A stretch of 6,239 bases of DNA from positions 1-6,239 of the forward strand of contig CAIQXR010000028.1 in the NCBI GenBank assembly GCA_903875815.1, in the 5' to 3' direction. This document shows, piece by piece, positions 1 to 5,556 of the stretch. The DNA comes from an uncultured Actinomycetes bacterium. Its GTDB lineage: Bacteria; Actinomycetota; Actinomycetes; Nanopelagicales; Nanopelagicaceae. The number at the start of each line of letters is the position of its first letter. The first letter of the stretch is position 1. The position numbers and the translations under genes are program-made. The notes under the pieces are model-generated. The model was given only the letters and a program-made list of their open reading frames with translations, did no database searches and was not told where the DNA came from.

Positions 1-185
1 AATCCCACAACGACATCCATTTTGATGAACCAATTACGCCACTCTTGCTCTGTGAAGAGCGACTCCACCTCATATTTCCCGCCGAAAGCTTCTGGGTTGG
101 CTTGAAGTGAGCGCAGGCGAATATCGCGCAATATCTCCCAGTCATCTGGGGAGAGTTGTCGGATTTCGGCTTTCTGGCTGTTCAC
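1..185 (-). CDS. GNAT family N-acetyltransferase, N-terminal part (cut by window edge)
   Basis: Reading the minus strand from GTG at 185 gives 61 residues before the left edge. The start resembles GNAT acetyltransferases: after a short lead comes IRQLSPDDWEILRDIRLRSL (residues 8-27) and then PEAFGG, the usual first strand and helix of this fold, in which the second helix-loop lies near the acceptor substrate. The acetyl-CoA binding motif (R/Q-x-x-G-x-G/A) lies beyond the window, so the substrate cannot be inferred; such proteins acetylate amines on small molecules or protein N-termini in the cytoplasm. The start is fixed by an in-frame TAA two codons upstream and by a -10 hexamer six bases before the GTG. 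It is divergent from the Fn3-protein gene, with only 31 bases between the two start codons. Family assignment is fairly safe; function is open. Confidence 0.8.
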   Translation of the reverse strand, partial: MNSQKAEIRQLSPDDWEILRDIRLRSLQANPEAFGGKYEVESLFTEQEWRNWFIKMDVVVG

Positions 186-191
186 CGCTTA

Positions 192-197
192 AGGATA
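192..197 (-). promoter_or_regulatory. -10 box of the GNAT gene, leaderless arrangement
   Basis: On the minus strand TATCCT is followed by six bases (TAAGCG) and then the GTG start at 185, so the predicted transcription start coincides with the start codon. A possible -35, TTCACG at 216-221, lies 18 bases upstream and overlaps the first codons of the divergent gene. There is no good ribosome binding site before the GTG, which fits leaderless translation. Confidence 0.6.
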
Positions 198-204
198 TAG
201 CCCC

Positions 205-210
205 TAAAAT
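205..210 (+). promoter_or_regulatory. -10 box of the Fn3 surface-protein gene, leaderless arrangement
   Basis: TAAAAT (5 of 6 matches to TATAAT) is followed by six bases (TTGAGC) and then GTG at 217. This places the transcription start at the GTG and argues for it over the in-frame TTG at 211, which would abut the -10 box directly. A candidate -35, TTCACC at 181-186, lies 18 bases upstream and overlaps the start codon of the divergent GNAT gene. Confidence 0.65.
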
Positions 211-216
211 TTGAGC

Positions 217-1635
217 GTGAACCAGCGGGAGATTTCGATAGCTAGCCGATATTCGGCCTTGGCCCTCCTGTTCGCAATCTTCGTTGGACTATTTATCTTG
301 CCCACACCAGCACATGCCGTCGGTACTGCAGCAACTGCCCCCACAAATATTGTGGCAACAGTGGGATCCGGATCGATCATTGTTACTTGGGCTGCTCCCG
401 CATACCCAGGAGATGGCGTTGTTAACTATTCCGTCGACTATTCGACCGATGGCGCGAGTTGGACCAACGCTTCATCGACTATCGTCTCTTCGGCGACAAA
501 TTACACAATTAACGGATTAACGCCAGGAACTCCTTATTACATCCGCATGACAGCAATCAATGGTGCGGGCTCGAGCCCATATGGATATCCCTGGACTAAA
601 ATTTACGCAACCAGTACCCAATTGCGTGATGGTAGTAATGGAATCACTTACGACTCTGGTTACGGCCCAAGTGATACGGCAGCGGCGCTCAACTCGACAT
701 ACAGCAATAACGTACCGTTTACCCGAGTGAGATATCACTTGGAATTTGATTCCTCTACTGGAACTGCATATGCGAATGCTGATGTTGCTAAATGGAATTC
801 AGGTGTTGTTCCGAATTATGGAGGTGCAAACGCACTTTCATTTACATCACTTGGTGCCACCGTCAGCAATTTAAAATTTCCGGATTTAAATACCGCAACC
901 GGAATCATCATCGATACCAATGTCGCCGACCTCACTGTGGTTTCTAGTAATCAATATTTAAATGTGTCAGGAAAGATCGGTCGGCTAGAAATTTGGCCAT
1001 GGAACTATCAGCCATACCAATCTGGGCTGCCCTACCCGGGAAGTGCAACACTTTATGATTATGACGATGCGCCTTTAATAACAGGTACTCAATCATCACA
1101 AGGCAACTATGGCTCTTTTCAAGTACACGACGTCTCGGATAACCGAACAATAATTGCGTGGAATCGTCATGCCGGACCTACGGCGGAAATTGGAATTGGT
1201 AGTAACCCCAGCGTTGGATCGGTGAGCAACGCTAACCCGGACTGGACTTTTTGCGCTGGCGACGGATCAAACTGCGTCGCAAAGACAAATTTTCACATCG
1301 ATATTTCGATCAATATTCCCGTAACGCCGACCGCAATTCTCAGTACCACGGTTTCACTTTCTGGCGGTAGCACAGCGCTATTTCGCACTGCGACAACACT
1401 GACGGCAACTGCATCCACCATTGGAAAAGTTACTTTTTACGCGAACGGCAAGCGTATTCCGGGTTGTATCAACGTACCCACCCTCTCGGTTTCGCCATTT
1501 ACCGCCACTTGTTCGTGGCGTCCAGCCGTGCACAACTCAGTTCCGATTAAGGCGACTTTTACGCCGTTCACCGGATTGGCATCGAACTCATCAACCCTGA
1601 GACCAATCATCTCGGCACGATCAGGAAATCGTTAG
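217..1635 (+). CDS. Secreted surface protein: signal peptide, fibronectin type III domain, lectin-like middle domain, C-terminal Ig-like module
   Basis: The product has 472 residues from GTG 217. Residues 1-34 are a signal peptide (RY, hydrophobic run 13-29, then PAHA as cleavage site), so it should be exported by Sec. Residues ~41-132 are a fibronectin type III domain: APTNI..., IIVTW, YSVDYSTDG and the hallmark INGLTPGTPYYIRMTAINGAG. Residues ~136-368 form a β-rich domain with many aromatics (EIWPWNYQPY at 258-267, FQVHD 301-305, AWNRH 314-318, EIGIGSNP 324-331, DWTF 342-345) and a Cys pair, C346/C353. From memory it resembles β-sandwich modules attached to some planctomycete sulfatases and esterases, so a carbohydrate-binding role is possible but only inferred. 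Residues ~378-472 are the Ig-like module shared with the glycine-rich protein encoded at 3326-4924. There is no LPXTG motif or terminal membrane helix. It probably acts at the cell surface as an adhesin or binding protein. Confidence 0.85.
   Translation: MNQREISIASRYSALALLFAIFVGLFILPTPAHAVGTAATAPTNIVATVGSGSIIVTWAAPAYPGDGVVNYSVDYSTDGASWTNASSTIVSSATNYTINGLTPGTPYYIRMTAINGAGSSPYGYPWTKIYATSTQLRDGSNGITYDSGYGPSDTAAALNSTYSNNVPFTRVRYHLEFDSSTGTAYANADVAKWNSGVVPNYGGANALSFTSLGATVSNLKFPDLNTATGIIIDTNVADLTVVSSNQYLNVSGKIGRLEIWPWNYQPYQSGLPYPGSATLYDYDDAPLITGTQSSQGNYGSFQVHDVSDNRTIIAWNRHAGPTAEIGIGSNPSVGSVSNANPDWTFCAGDGSNCVAKTNFHIDISINIPVTPTAILSTTVSLSGGSTALFRTATTLTATASTIGKVTFYANGKRIPGCINVPTLSVSPFTATCSWRPAVHNSVPIKATFTPFTGLASNSSTLRPIISARSGNR
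1363..1632 (+). other. Region encoding the shared C-terminal Ig-like module (copy A)
   Basis: This encodes residues ~383-472 of the Fn3 protein. Aligned by eye with the end of the glycine-rich protein, both show SGG, an RT pair, F-x-ANGK-x-IPGC-x-N, TA-x-C-x-W, a His five residues after the Trp region, I-x-A, and a basic terminus RS-G/N-NR. Cys 417 and Cys 432 are positioned to form a disulfide after export. Confidence 0.75.
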
Positions 1636-1638
1636 GTG
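1634..1638 (+). promoter_or_regulatory. Shine-Dalgarno-like AGGTG before the TipAS gene
   Basis: AGGTG overlaps the TAG stop codon of the upstream gene and stands five bases before ATG 1644, good spacing for that start and too far (11 bases) for the second ATG at 1650. The overlap suggests translational coupling. No TANNNT box sits six bases before either ATG, unlike all other genes here. Confidence 0.6.
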
Positions 1639-1643
1639 TTAAC

Positions 1644-2012
1644 ATGAATATGGAAGAAGAAGCGAAAGCGCGCTGGGGTGAAACCCGTGCCTATAAGCAA
1701 TCGCAAGAACGGCTAGCTACCTATTCACCAGAAGACATTGAGCAAGCGGCCAAGGAAATGCATGCCGCAACACTCCAAGTTTTAGAAGCGATGCAACGCC
1801 GTCTTCCTGCCGATAGTGAAGCGGCCATGGCTGGCGCGGAAGCACATCGCCAGGCAATCACTAAGTGGTGGTATGACTGCACCTTTGAGATTCACACCGG
1901 CCTAGCCGATATGTATTTAGCTGATGAACGCTTTAGAAAGAATTACGAAGATCAAGCAGCTGGACTGGCGCAGTATCTGCGCGATGCGATTGTCGCTAAT
2001 GCCAACAAATAG
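1644..2012 (+). CDS. Stand-alone TipAS-type ligand-binding domain protein
   Basis: This 122-residue protein matches the TipAS antibiotic-recognition domain, the C-terminal part of the MerR-family regulator TipAL of Streptomyces, which also occurs alone and sequesters thiopeptides. Family landmarks are E-A-K-x-RWG-x-T-x-AYKQSQ (residues 6-22), PADSEAAM (55-62), WYDC (76-79), HTGLADMYLADERF (84-97) and the end GLAQYLRDAIVANA (107-120). There is no DNA-binding domain, so it is not itself a regulator. As I recall, TipAS has two cysteines seven residues apart, the second bonding covalently to thiostrepton; here the first is kept (C79) and the second position is Gly 86, so covalent capture is not expected. 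The N-terminal FEVFGDFDP-like stretch usual in the family is absent and not encoded just upstream. It lies eight bases after the Fn3-protein stop codon and probably shares its mRNA. Its ligand is unknown. Confidence 0.85.
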   Translation: MNMEEEAKARWGETRAYKQSQERLATYSPEDIEQAAKEMHAATLQVLEAMQRRLPADSEAAMAGAEAHRQAITKWWYDCTFEIHTGLADMYLADERFRKNYEDQAAGLAQYLRDAIVANANK

Positions 2013-2018
2013 TCCACA

Positions 2019-3257
2019 TCACGGATAAAGGCCTCGTAGATGATGCGCTTCGGCCACGCGACCAACACCGATCATCAGCGCTGAATCGCGCCAAGTGACG
2101 TTCTTGGCGGCAGCATTCTCTTCGACTTCACGAACAGCTCGAAGCAAAATTGAAGAGAGATTCTCTTTCACTTCATCAGCGGTCCAGAAATAATTTTGTT
2201 TATCTTGAACCCACTCGAAATACGAGACGATCACGCCACCGGAGTTCGCCAAAATATCGGGAACGACCAGAATTCCTTTATCGTGAAGAATCTCATCGCC
2301 TTGCGGAGTTGTCGGACCATTGGCACCTTCGACCACGATCTTTGCTTTCACTCCAGGAGCAGTCGCCTCGGTAATGGCATCGGCTAGAGCTGCTGGAATA
2401 AGTACATCGACTTCTAGATGCAAAAGCTCTTCATTAGAAAGTCGATCTGTTCCTGGCATATCCAAATTTTTATGTGCCAAGAAGTGGTTCCACAATTGTG
2501 CAACTGAAGGAAAACCAGTCACTGCGCCATTGACATCAGAAACCGCAACGACTTTCATGCCCATGTTTTCTAGAGCAATCGCGGTCCAGTAGCCGACTTT
2601 TCCGAAACCTTGGATCGCCACTGTCGCGCCATTGATATCAATCCCGCGCACGCGAAGCGCTTCACGAGTAGCAATCGCAACGCCATCACCAGTTGCCGAT
2701 GTTCGCCCCAACGAACCACCAAGAACGATCGGCTTTCCGGTCACAACACCAGGTACGGAGAAGCCAGCGTTGACGGAGTAGGTATCCATCATCCAAGCCA
2801 TGTTGCGCTCATCAGTTCCGACATCGGGCGCTGGAATATCGCGTTCTGGTCCAATGATCGGGAGGATTTCGGAGGTGTAGCGACGAGTCAGGCGCTCATT
2901 TTCTGTTGCCGAAAGCGTGCTGGGATCAACGGCAATGCCGCCTTTAGCACCACCATAAGGAAGATTGGTGAGCGCGCATTTCCACGTCATTAACATGGCG
3001 AGTGAAATAGTTTCATCAAGATCGACATCTGGGTGATAGCGAACGCCACCTTTAGAGGGACCTCGGGTTGTGGAATATTGAACGCGATAGCCGTCATACA
3101 TTTCAACATCGCCATTATCGCGACGCAGTGGAACCGCTACTTGTAGAACGCGACGAGGCGTGGAAAGTGTCTGCCAATCATTTTCAGAGAGGCCTAATTT
3201 ATCGATGGTGCCTCGTAATTGAGCCAAGGCAGTATTAAGTGGTGACTCCGTTGTCAT
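2019..3257 (-). CDS. gdhA: Glutamate dehydrogenase (Glu/Leu/Phe/Val dehydrogenase family)
   Basis: The 412-residue product is a full-length cytoplasmic hexameric-type glutamate dehydrogenase, interconverting 2-oxoglutarate plus ammonium and glutamate with NAD(P)H. The catalytic half shows GPSKGGVRYHP (Lys 69), W-K-C (Lys 93) and PYGGAKGG with catalytic Lys 105, then IPAPDVGTDE with catalytic Asp 145; these align with K89, K113, K125 and D165 of the Clostridium symbiosum enzyme. The nucleotide-binding half has the glycine motif GFGKVG (217-222) and Asp 241 after the second strand. NSGGVIVSYFEW (338-349), with Ser 345 in the substrate pocket, favours glutamate over leucine or phenylalanine. Coenzyme preference cannot be settled by eye. 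The start ATG 3257 has a -10 box six bases upstream. The gene converges on the TipAS gene with six bases between stop codons. The gdhA symbol is by function; gudB or rocG would be equivalent names. Confidence 0.93.
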   Translation of the reverse strand: MTTESPLNTALAQLRGTIDKLGLSENDWQTLSTPRRVLQVAVPLRRDNGDVEMYDGYRVQYSTTRGPSKGGVRYHPDVDLDETISLAMLMTWKCALTNLPYGGAKGGIAVDPSTLSATENERLTRRYTSEILPIIGPERDIPAPDVGTDERNMAWMMDTYSVNAGFSVPGVVTGKPIVLGGSLGRTSATGDGVAIATREALRVRGIDINGATVAIQGFGKVGYWTAIALENMGMKVVAVSDVNGAVTGFPSVAQLWNHFLAHKNLDMPGTDRLSNEELLHLEVDVLIPAALADAITEATAPGVKAKIVVEGANGPTTPQGDEILHDKGILVVPDILANSGGVIVSYFEWVQDKQNYFWTADEVKENLSSILLRAVREVEENAAAKNVTWRDSALMIGVGRVAEAHHLRGLYP

Positions 3258-3263
3258 AAATTC

Positions 3264-3269
3264 ATCATA
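3264..3269 (-). promoter_or_regulatory. -10 box of gdhA, leaderless arrangement
   Basis: TATGAT (5 of 6 matches to TATAAT) on the minus strand is followed by GAATTT and then ATG at 3257. There is no purine-rich ribosome binding site in the six bases. A possible weak -35, TTGCTA at 3286-3291, lies 16 bases upstream. Confidence 0.65.
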
Positions 3270-3277
3270 TTACTTTG

Positions 3278-3294
3278 GCCTTAACTAGCAAGGC
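3278..3294. repeat. Short inverted repeat upstream of gdhA
   Basis: GCCTT (3278-3282) and AAGGC (3290-3294) can pair across a seven-base loop. The repeat overlaps the candidate -35 of gdhA and lies just after the glycine-rich gene. No T-run follows on either strand, so it is a poor intrinsic terminator; an operator is possible but unproven. Confidence 0.25.
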
Positions 3295-3325
3295 TTACGA
3301 GTGAGGGTTAGCCCACATTCTGGTG

Positions 3326-3616
3326 TTAGCGATTATTGCTGCGTGGGGTAGCGATGAGTTGTAGGCCTGGACTTGTATTTGGCGTTGATGTGCCCGAGAC
3401 CCCTTTGGCACTGGCTCGAATAATGTTTTGGCCGTGCAACGAGCTCTTCCACGCACAGGCGGCCGTCCACGTACTCGCTGAACCACTCGTTAATAGATTT
3501 CTGCACCCTGGAATGAATTTTCCATTAGCGATAAAGCTGATCCGAGAGTTTTCAGCCATGACTGCCACTAAATTGATGGTGGTTCGATATGTGACTGCGT
3601 TTCCGCCACCACTGAT
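3326..3616 (-). other. Region encoding the shared C-terminal Ig-like module (copy B)
   Basis: This encodes residues ~437-532: SGG, YRT, ISFIANGKFIPGC (462-474), TAACAW (487-492), LHGQNIIRAS and the end RSNNR. Cys 474 and Cys 490 are 16 residues apart, against 15 in copy A. The DNA of the two copies is diverged, so this is old homology rather than a recent duplication. Confidence 0.75.
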
Positions 3617-4924
3617 GCCCAAACTCTTGAAAGCTAGCGCTTCAACAACATCGGTCACCGAAACTGTTTCGGCTTGATCGGTAGCGACCGAGGCGAGCGT
3701 GGTCGCTCTAATCGTGAAGTTATAGGTGTTATCAGCGCCAATATCGGCGGGCGCTTCGAAGTCAGGCGCAGCATTGAAAGTCATGGCGCCAGTTGAAGAA
3801 TTAATCGAGAAGAGGGCTGAATCGCTGCCGGCTACGATCGACCACGCGACCGTTGTATCAGCTGTCGCAGTTCCGACCACAAATTGGTTTTCAGCGACTG
3901 AAAATGTCGTAGTACTCGTTATGTTTGCTGCAACAGCAAGATATCGGAAGAGCACAATGCCGTCGGCGCCAGCAGCGCCAGCCTTCGCTGATTCAGTAGC
4001 ATCGGATTTCCAACCACCGCCACCGCCACCGCCACCGGTATTTGCTGTTGCGGATGTTGCGCCAACGCCAGTTGTAGAGAAACCACCGGTACCACCACCA
4101 CCATAGCCACCGACTGCACCAACTCCTGTGTTCGAGCCAGCAACTGGGTTACCGTTACCAGGAGGAGTACTTCCGCCACCGCCACCGCCGCCAACATAAT
4201 AAGTCGATGAATAATTTTGACCGGTAGAGGTAATGGACGCGAACGTGTTAATGGTTGCGTTAGTTAATCCAATGCCACCAGGGCCACCAGTACCACCTTG
4301 ACCGCCGATATCTTGGCCATCACCACCAATGCCACCTGCACCTGCGCCACCACCGGCACCATCCCACATACTTTGGCCGCCGTTATATGAAGAGTTTGAA
4401 CCACCATCACCAGAGAGATCGGTTTGGTTGTTGTTGACTTGGGCGCGAATGCCAGCATTACCACCAGCTGCAGAATATGGAGTGGCGTTATAAGTAATTG
4501 AGGATGCACTTCCGTTAGTACCAGTGGTGTTGACTGCACCACCTGCGCCACCAGTTCCGACTGTAATGGTGAGCGTGTTTGCCGGAGCCACTGTGACCGA
4601 GCCAGTAAGGACAACTCCACCTGCGCCACCGCCACCGCCACCGAGGCCAGTGGTTGCACCACCGCCACCGCCACCACCGCCACCACCGACAGCTAAGTAG
4701 TCGATGGATGTAACACCAGCGGGGATAGACCAGGTGCAACCTGCTGCTGAAGTTACCTTCACATATTTATAGTTTCCAGATGTGGTTGTTGTTACTGAAC
4801 AAGCGGCGGCAAAAGCTGAGCTTGTTGAAATTAGAGTAGATAGTGCAGCACCAAAAACGAAAGTAATCACGATGCGAGCGAATATAGAAGAGACTCTTCC
4901 GTCATCGCTTCGCTTATGTGCCAT
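3326..4924 (-). CDS. Secreted glycine-rich, cadherin-like surface protein with the shared C-terminal module
   Basis: The product has 532 residues. Residues 1-39 are a signal peptide (KR and R residues, hydrophobic stretch from ~14, SAFA before the cut), leaving a mature protein beginning AACS. Residues ~42-328 look like the glycine-rich domain family: an entry motif IPAGVTSIDYLAVGGGG (67-83), long Gly runs (80-89, 95-100, 245-251, 297-304) broken by GAGG and GGxG, and the typical exit GADGIVLFRY (319-328). C42 and C63 may pair. Residues ~335-428 resemble a cadherin repeat: VAEN (343-346), LFSINSSTGAMTF (371-383), PDFEAPAD (387-394), DNTYNFTI (398-405), VTDVVEA (423-429), with several Ca-ligand positions retained. 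Residues ~437-532 are the Ig-like module shared with the Fn3 protein, ending RSNNR. It is probably a cell-surface adhesin. No LPXTG anchor is present. It has its own -10 box and lies 68 bases upstream of gdhA on the same strand. Confidence 0.87.
   Translation of the reverse strand: MAHKRSDDGRVSSIFARIVITFVFGAALSTLISTSSAFAAACSVTTTTSGNYKYVKVTSAAGCTWSIPAGVTSIDYLAVGGGGGGGGGGATTGLGGGGGGAGGVVLTGSVTVAPANTLTITVGTGGAGGAVNTTGTNGSASSITYNATPYSAAGGNAGIRAQVNNNQTDLSGDGGSNSSYNGGQSMWDGAGGGAGAGGIGGDGQDIGGQGGTGGPGGIGLTNATINTFASITSTGQNYSSTYYVGGGGGGGSTPPGNGNPVAGSNTGVGAVGGYGGGGTGGFSTTGVGATSATANTGGGGGGGGWKSDATESAKAGAAGADGIVLFRYLAVAANITSTTTFSVAENQFVVGTATADTTVAWSIVAGSDSALFSINSSTGAMTFNAAPDFEAPADIGADNTYNFTIRATTLASVATDQAETVSVTDVVEALAFKSLGISGGGNAVTYRTTINLVAVMAENSRISFIANGKFIPGCRNLLTSGSASTWTAACAWKSSLHGQNIIRASAKGVSGTSTPNTSPGLQLIATPRSNNR
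4014..4037. repeat. Perfect (CCACCG)4 tract coding for polyglycine
   Basis: Four exact copies of the hexamer CCACCG encode the Gly run at residues 297-304 of the glycine-rich protein as alternating GGT and GGC codons. It is an in-frame microsatellite where slippage would change run length without a frameshift as long as whole triplets are gained or lost. Confidence 0.8.
4173..4193. repeat. CCG/CCA triplet tract coding for polyglycine
   Basis: Seven consecutive CCG or CCA triplets encode the Gly run at residues 245-251 of the glycine-rich protein. It is a second, less regular copy of the pattern at 4014-4037. Confidence 0.7.
4616..4690. repeat. CCA/CCG-rich tract coding for the first polyglycine blocks
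   Basis: This stretch is almost only CCN triplets on the plus strand and encodes the Gly blocks at residues ~79-103, interrupted by the ATTGL segment. Long overlapping open frames arise here from low complexity and are not genes. Confidence 0.7.
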
Positions 4925-4930
4925 GGCTAA

Positions 4931-4936
4931 AGTTTA
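4931..4936 (-). promoter_or_regulatory. -10 box of the glycine-rich protein gene, leaderless arrangement
   Basis: TAAACT on the minus strand is followed by TTAGCC and then ATG at 4924. There is no Shine-Dalgarno sequence in the gap and no convincing -35 at 16-18 bases. It lies in the 52-base gap after the DUF4287 gene, which shows no clear terminator. Confidence 0.55.
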
Positions 4937-4976
4937 TCGCTTGTAAGGAATAGTGAATGGGGGGTGCCACTAGCGC

Positions 4977-5528
4977 CTAAATCTCCGCCAATCGAGCTTT
5001 CACTATGGCAAGTAGGAGCTTCTCATCAATTTTCCAGTCGCTGGGAATGCCGATCGTCTTCTTCTTTACATCGAGGTCTTTCATTTTGGGAGCAAGCCCC
5101 TCCAAAACGTCTGTGCTGAAGGGTTCGAGTAACAAATAATTCTTCGTTGCGGCTATTCCGAGAACATAGGCTTTCTCGCGGCGCAGCATGGGCTTGTTCC
5201 AGGCGATGACAAGTTCTAAATCAGGGTACTTTGCTTGCACAACTTTGAAGATGGCTTTGCAAGTCTTCACTTGCTTGGCATCAAGAGTTTTGTAGAAATC
5301 GGCCGGGCTAGAAAAACGCTTAGATGATTTTGAGCCACGCGAATACATGACAAGCGCGTTGGCATGCGCTTGGGAGAAGCCGTGCTCTTCTTTCAGATAA
5401 GCAATCTGCTCCGGGTATTTGAGATCGCCAAGATCTTTCATCGTTGCATGCCAGTAAGACATGGGCTGGCCGTACTTCTTCTCTATTGCAGGGAAGTAGG
5501 ATTCACGATCTGAGCTTTGTGGCGCCAT
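4977..5528 (-). CDS. DUF4287-DUF1801 (YdhG-like) domain protein
   Basis: The product has 183 residues, no signal peptide and no membrane segment, so it is probably cytoplasmic. Residues ~9-64 match DUF4287 as I remember it: YFPAIEKKYGQPMSYW, a DLKYPEQIAYLKEEHG stretch and SQAHANALVMYSRG. Residues ~75-180 match DUF1801, the YdhG fold: the ELVIAWNKPMLRREKAYVLG segment (105-124), NYLLLEPFS (130-138), KKKTIGIPSDWKIDEKLLLAIV (155-176) at the end. DUF1801 proteins have been linked to iron or frataxin-like roles in Bacillus, but that does not give a specific function here. The two-domain arrangement is common in actinobacteria. The start ATG 5528 has a -10 box six bases upstream. It is divergent from the MFS gene, 34 bases between starts, so the two may share control. 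Confidence 0.8.
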   Translation of the reverse strand: MAPQSSDRESYFPAIEKKYGQPMSYWHATMKDLGDLKYPEQIAYLKEEHGFSQAHANALVMYSRGSKSSKRFSSPADFYKTLDAKQVKTCKAIFKVVQAKYPDLELVIAWNKPMLRREKAYVLGIAATKNYLLLEPFSTDVLEGLAPKMKDLDVKKKTIGIPSDWKIDEKLLLAIVKARLAEI

Positions 5529-5534
5529 AAAGCA

Positions 5535-5540
5535 ATAGTA
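5535..5540 (-). promoter_or_regulatory. -10 box of the DUF4287 gene, leaderless arrangement
   Basis: TACTAT on the minus strand is followed by TGCTTT and then ATG at 5528. No -35 match is seen at the normal distance; a perfect TTGACA on this strand at 5564-5569 is 23 bases away, too far for standard spacing. Confidence 0.55.
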
Positions 5541-5550
5541 GATCAGGCGT

Positions 5551-5556
5551 TAGACT
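5551..5556 (+). promoter_or_regulatory. -10 box of the MFS transporter gene, leaderless arrangement
   Basis: TAGACT is followed by CACCGC and then ATG at 5563. There is no Shine-Dalgarno sequence and no clear -35. The -10 boxes of this gene and of the divergent DUF4287 gene are only ten bases apart, so polymerase binding at one should block the other. Confidence 0.55.

Larger units (their letters stand above)
180..222. repeat. Inverted repeat GTTCAC / GTGAAC framing a divergent promoter pair
   Basis: GTTCAC at 180-185 and GTGAAC at 217-222 are perfect reverse complements separated by 31 bases. Each arm is the start of one gene (both begin GTG AAC, Met-Asn) and, read on the other strand, supplies TTCAC of the candidate -35 box of the opposite gene. 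The two -10 boxes sit symmetrically inside. It may be a coincidence of two identical first dipeptides or a functional two-fold symmetric promoter or operator. Confidence 0.45.

Noticed and set aside
211..216. TTG at 211 as start of the Fn3 protein
   Set aside because: It touches the TAAAAT box directly, leaving no room for a ribosome binding site or for the transcription start, while GTG 217 has the six-base spacing seen at every other gene.
1640..1645. TAACAT as a -10 box for the TipAS gene
   Set aside because: It overlaps the start codon itself and would place the transcription start inside the gene; the AGGTG ribosome binding site explains the start better.
2150..2993. Several open frames on the plus strand inside gdhA
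   Set aside because: gdhA on the minus strand is fully conserved over this stretch; the opposite frames have no recognisable motif, promoter or ribosome binding site.
3726..4106. Proline/valine-rich open frame opposite the glycine-rich gene, and the Trp/Arg- or Val/Ala-rich frames at 3919-4739
   Set aside because: These arise from low-complexity triplet tracts read in other frames; their composition is unnatural and the glycine-rich frame has a signal peptide, known domains and a promoter.
4014..4690. CCACCG and CCA/CCG tracts as CRISPR-like or regulatory repeats
   Set aside because: They are in-frame glycine codons of one secreted protein, with no spacers of even length and no unique repeat unit.
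4961..4976. GGTGC / GCGCC hairpin after the DUF4287 gene as terminator
   Set aside because: In the minus-strand transcript, where it would have to act, the stem has a C-A mismatch, and no T-run follows.
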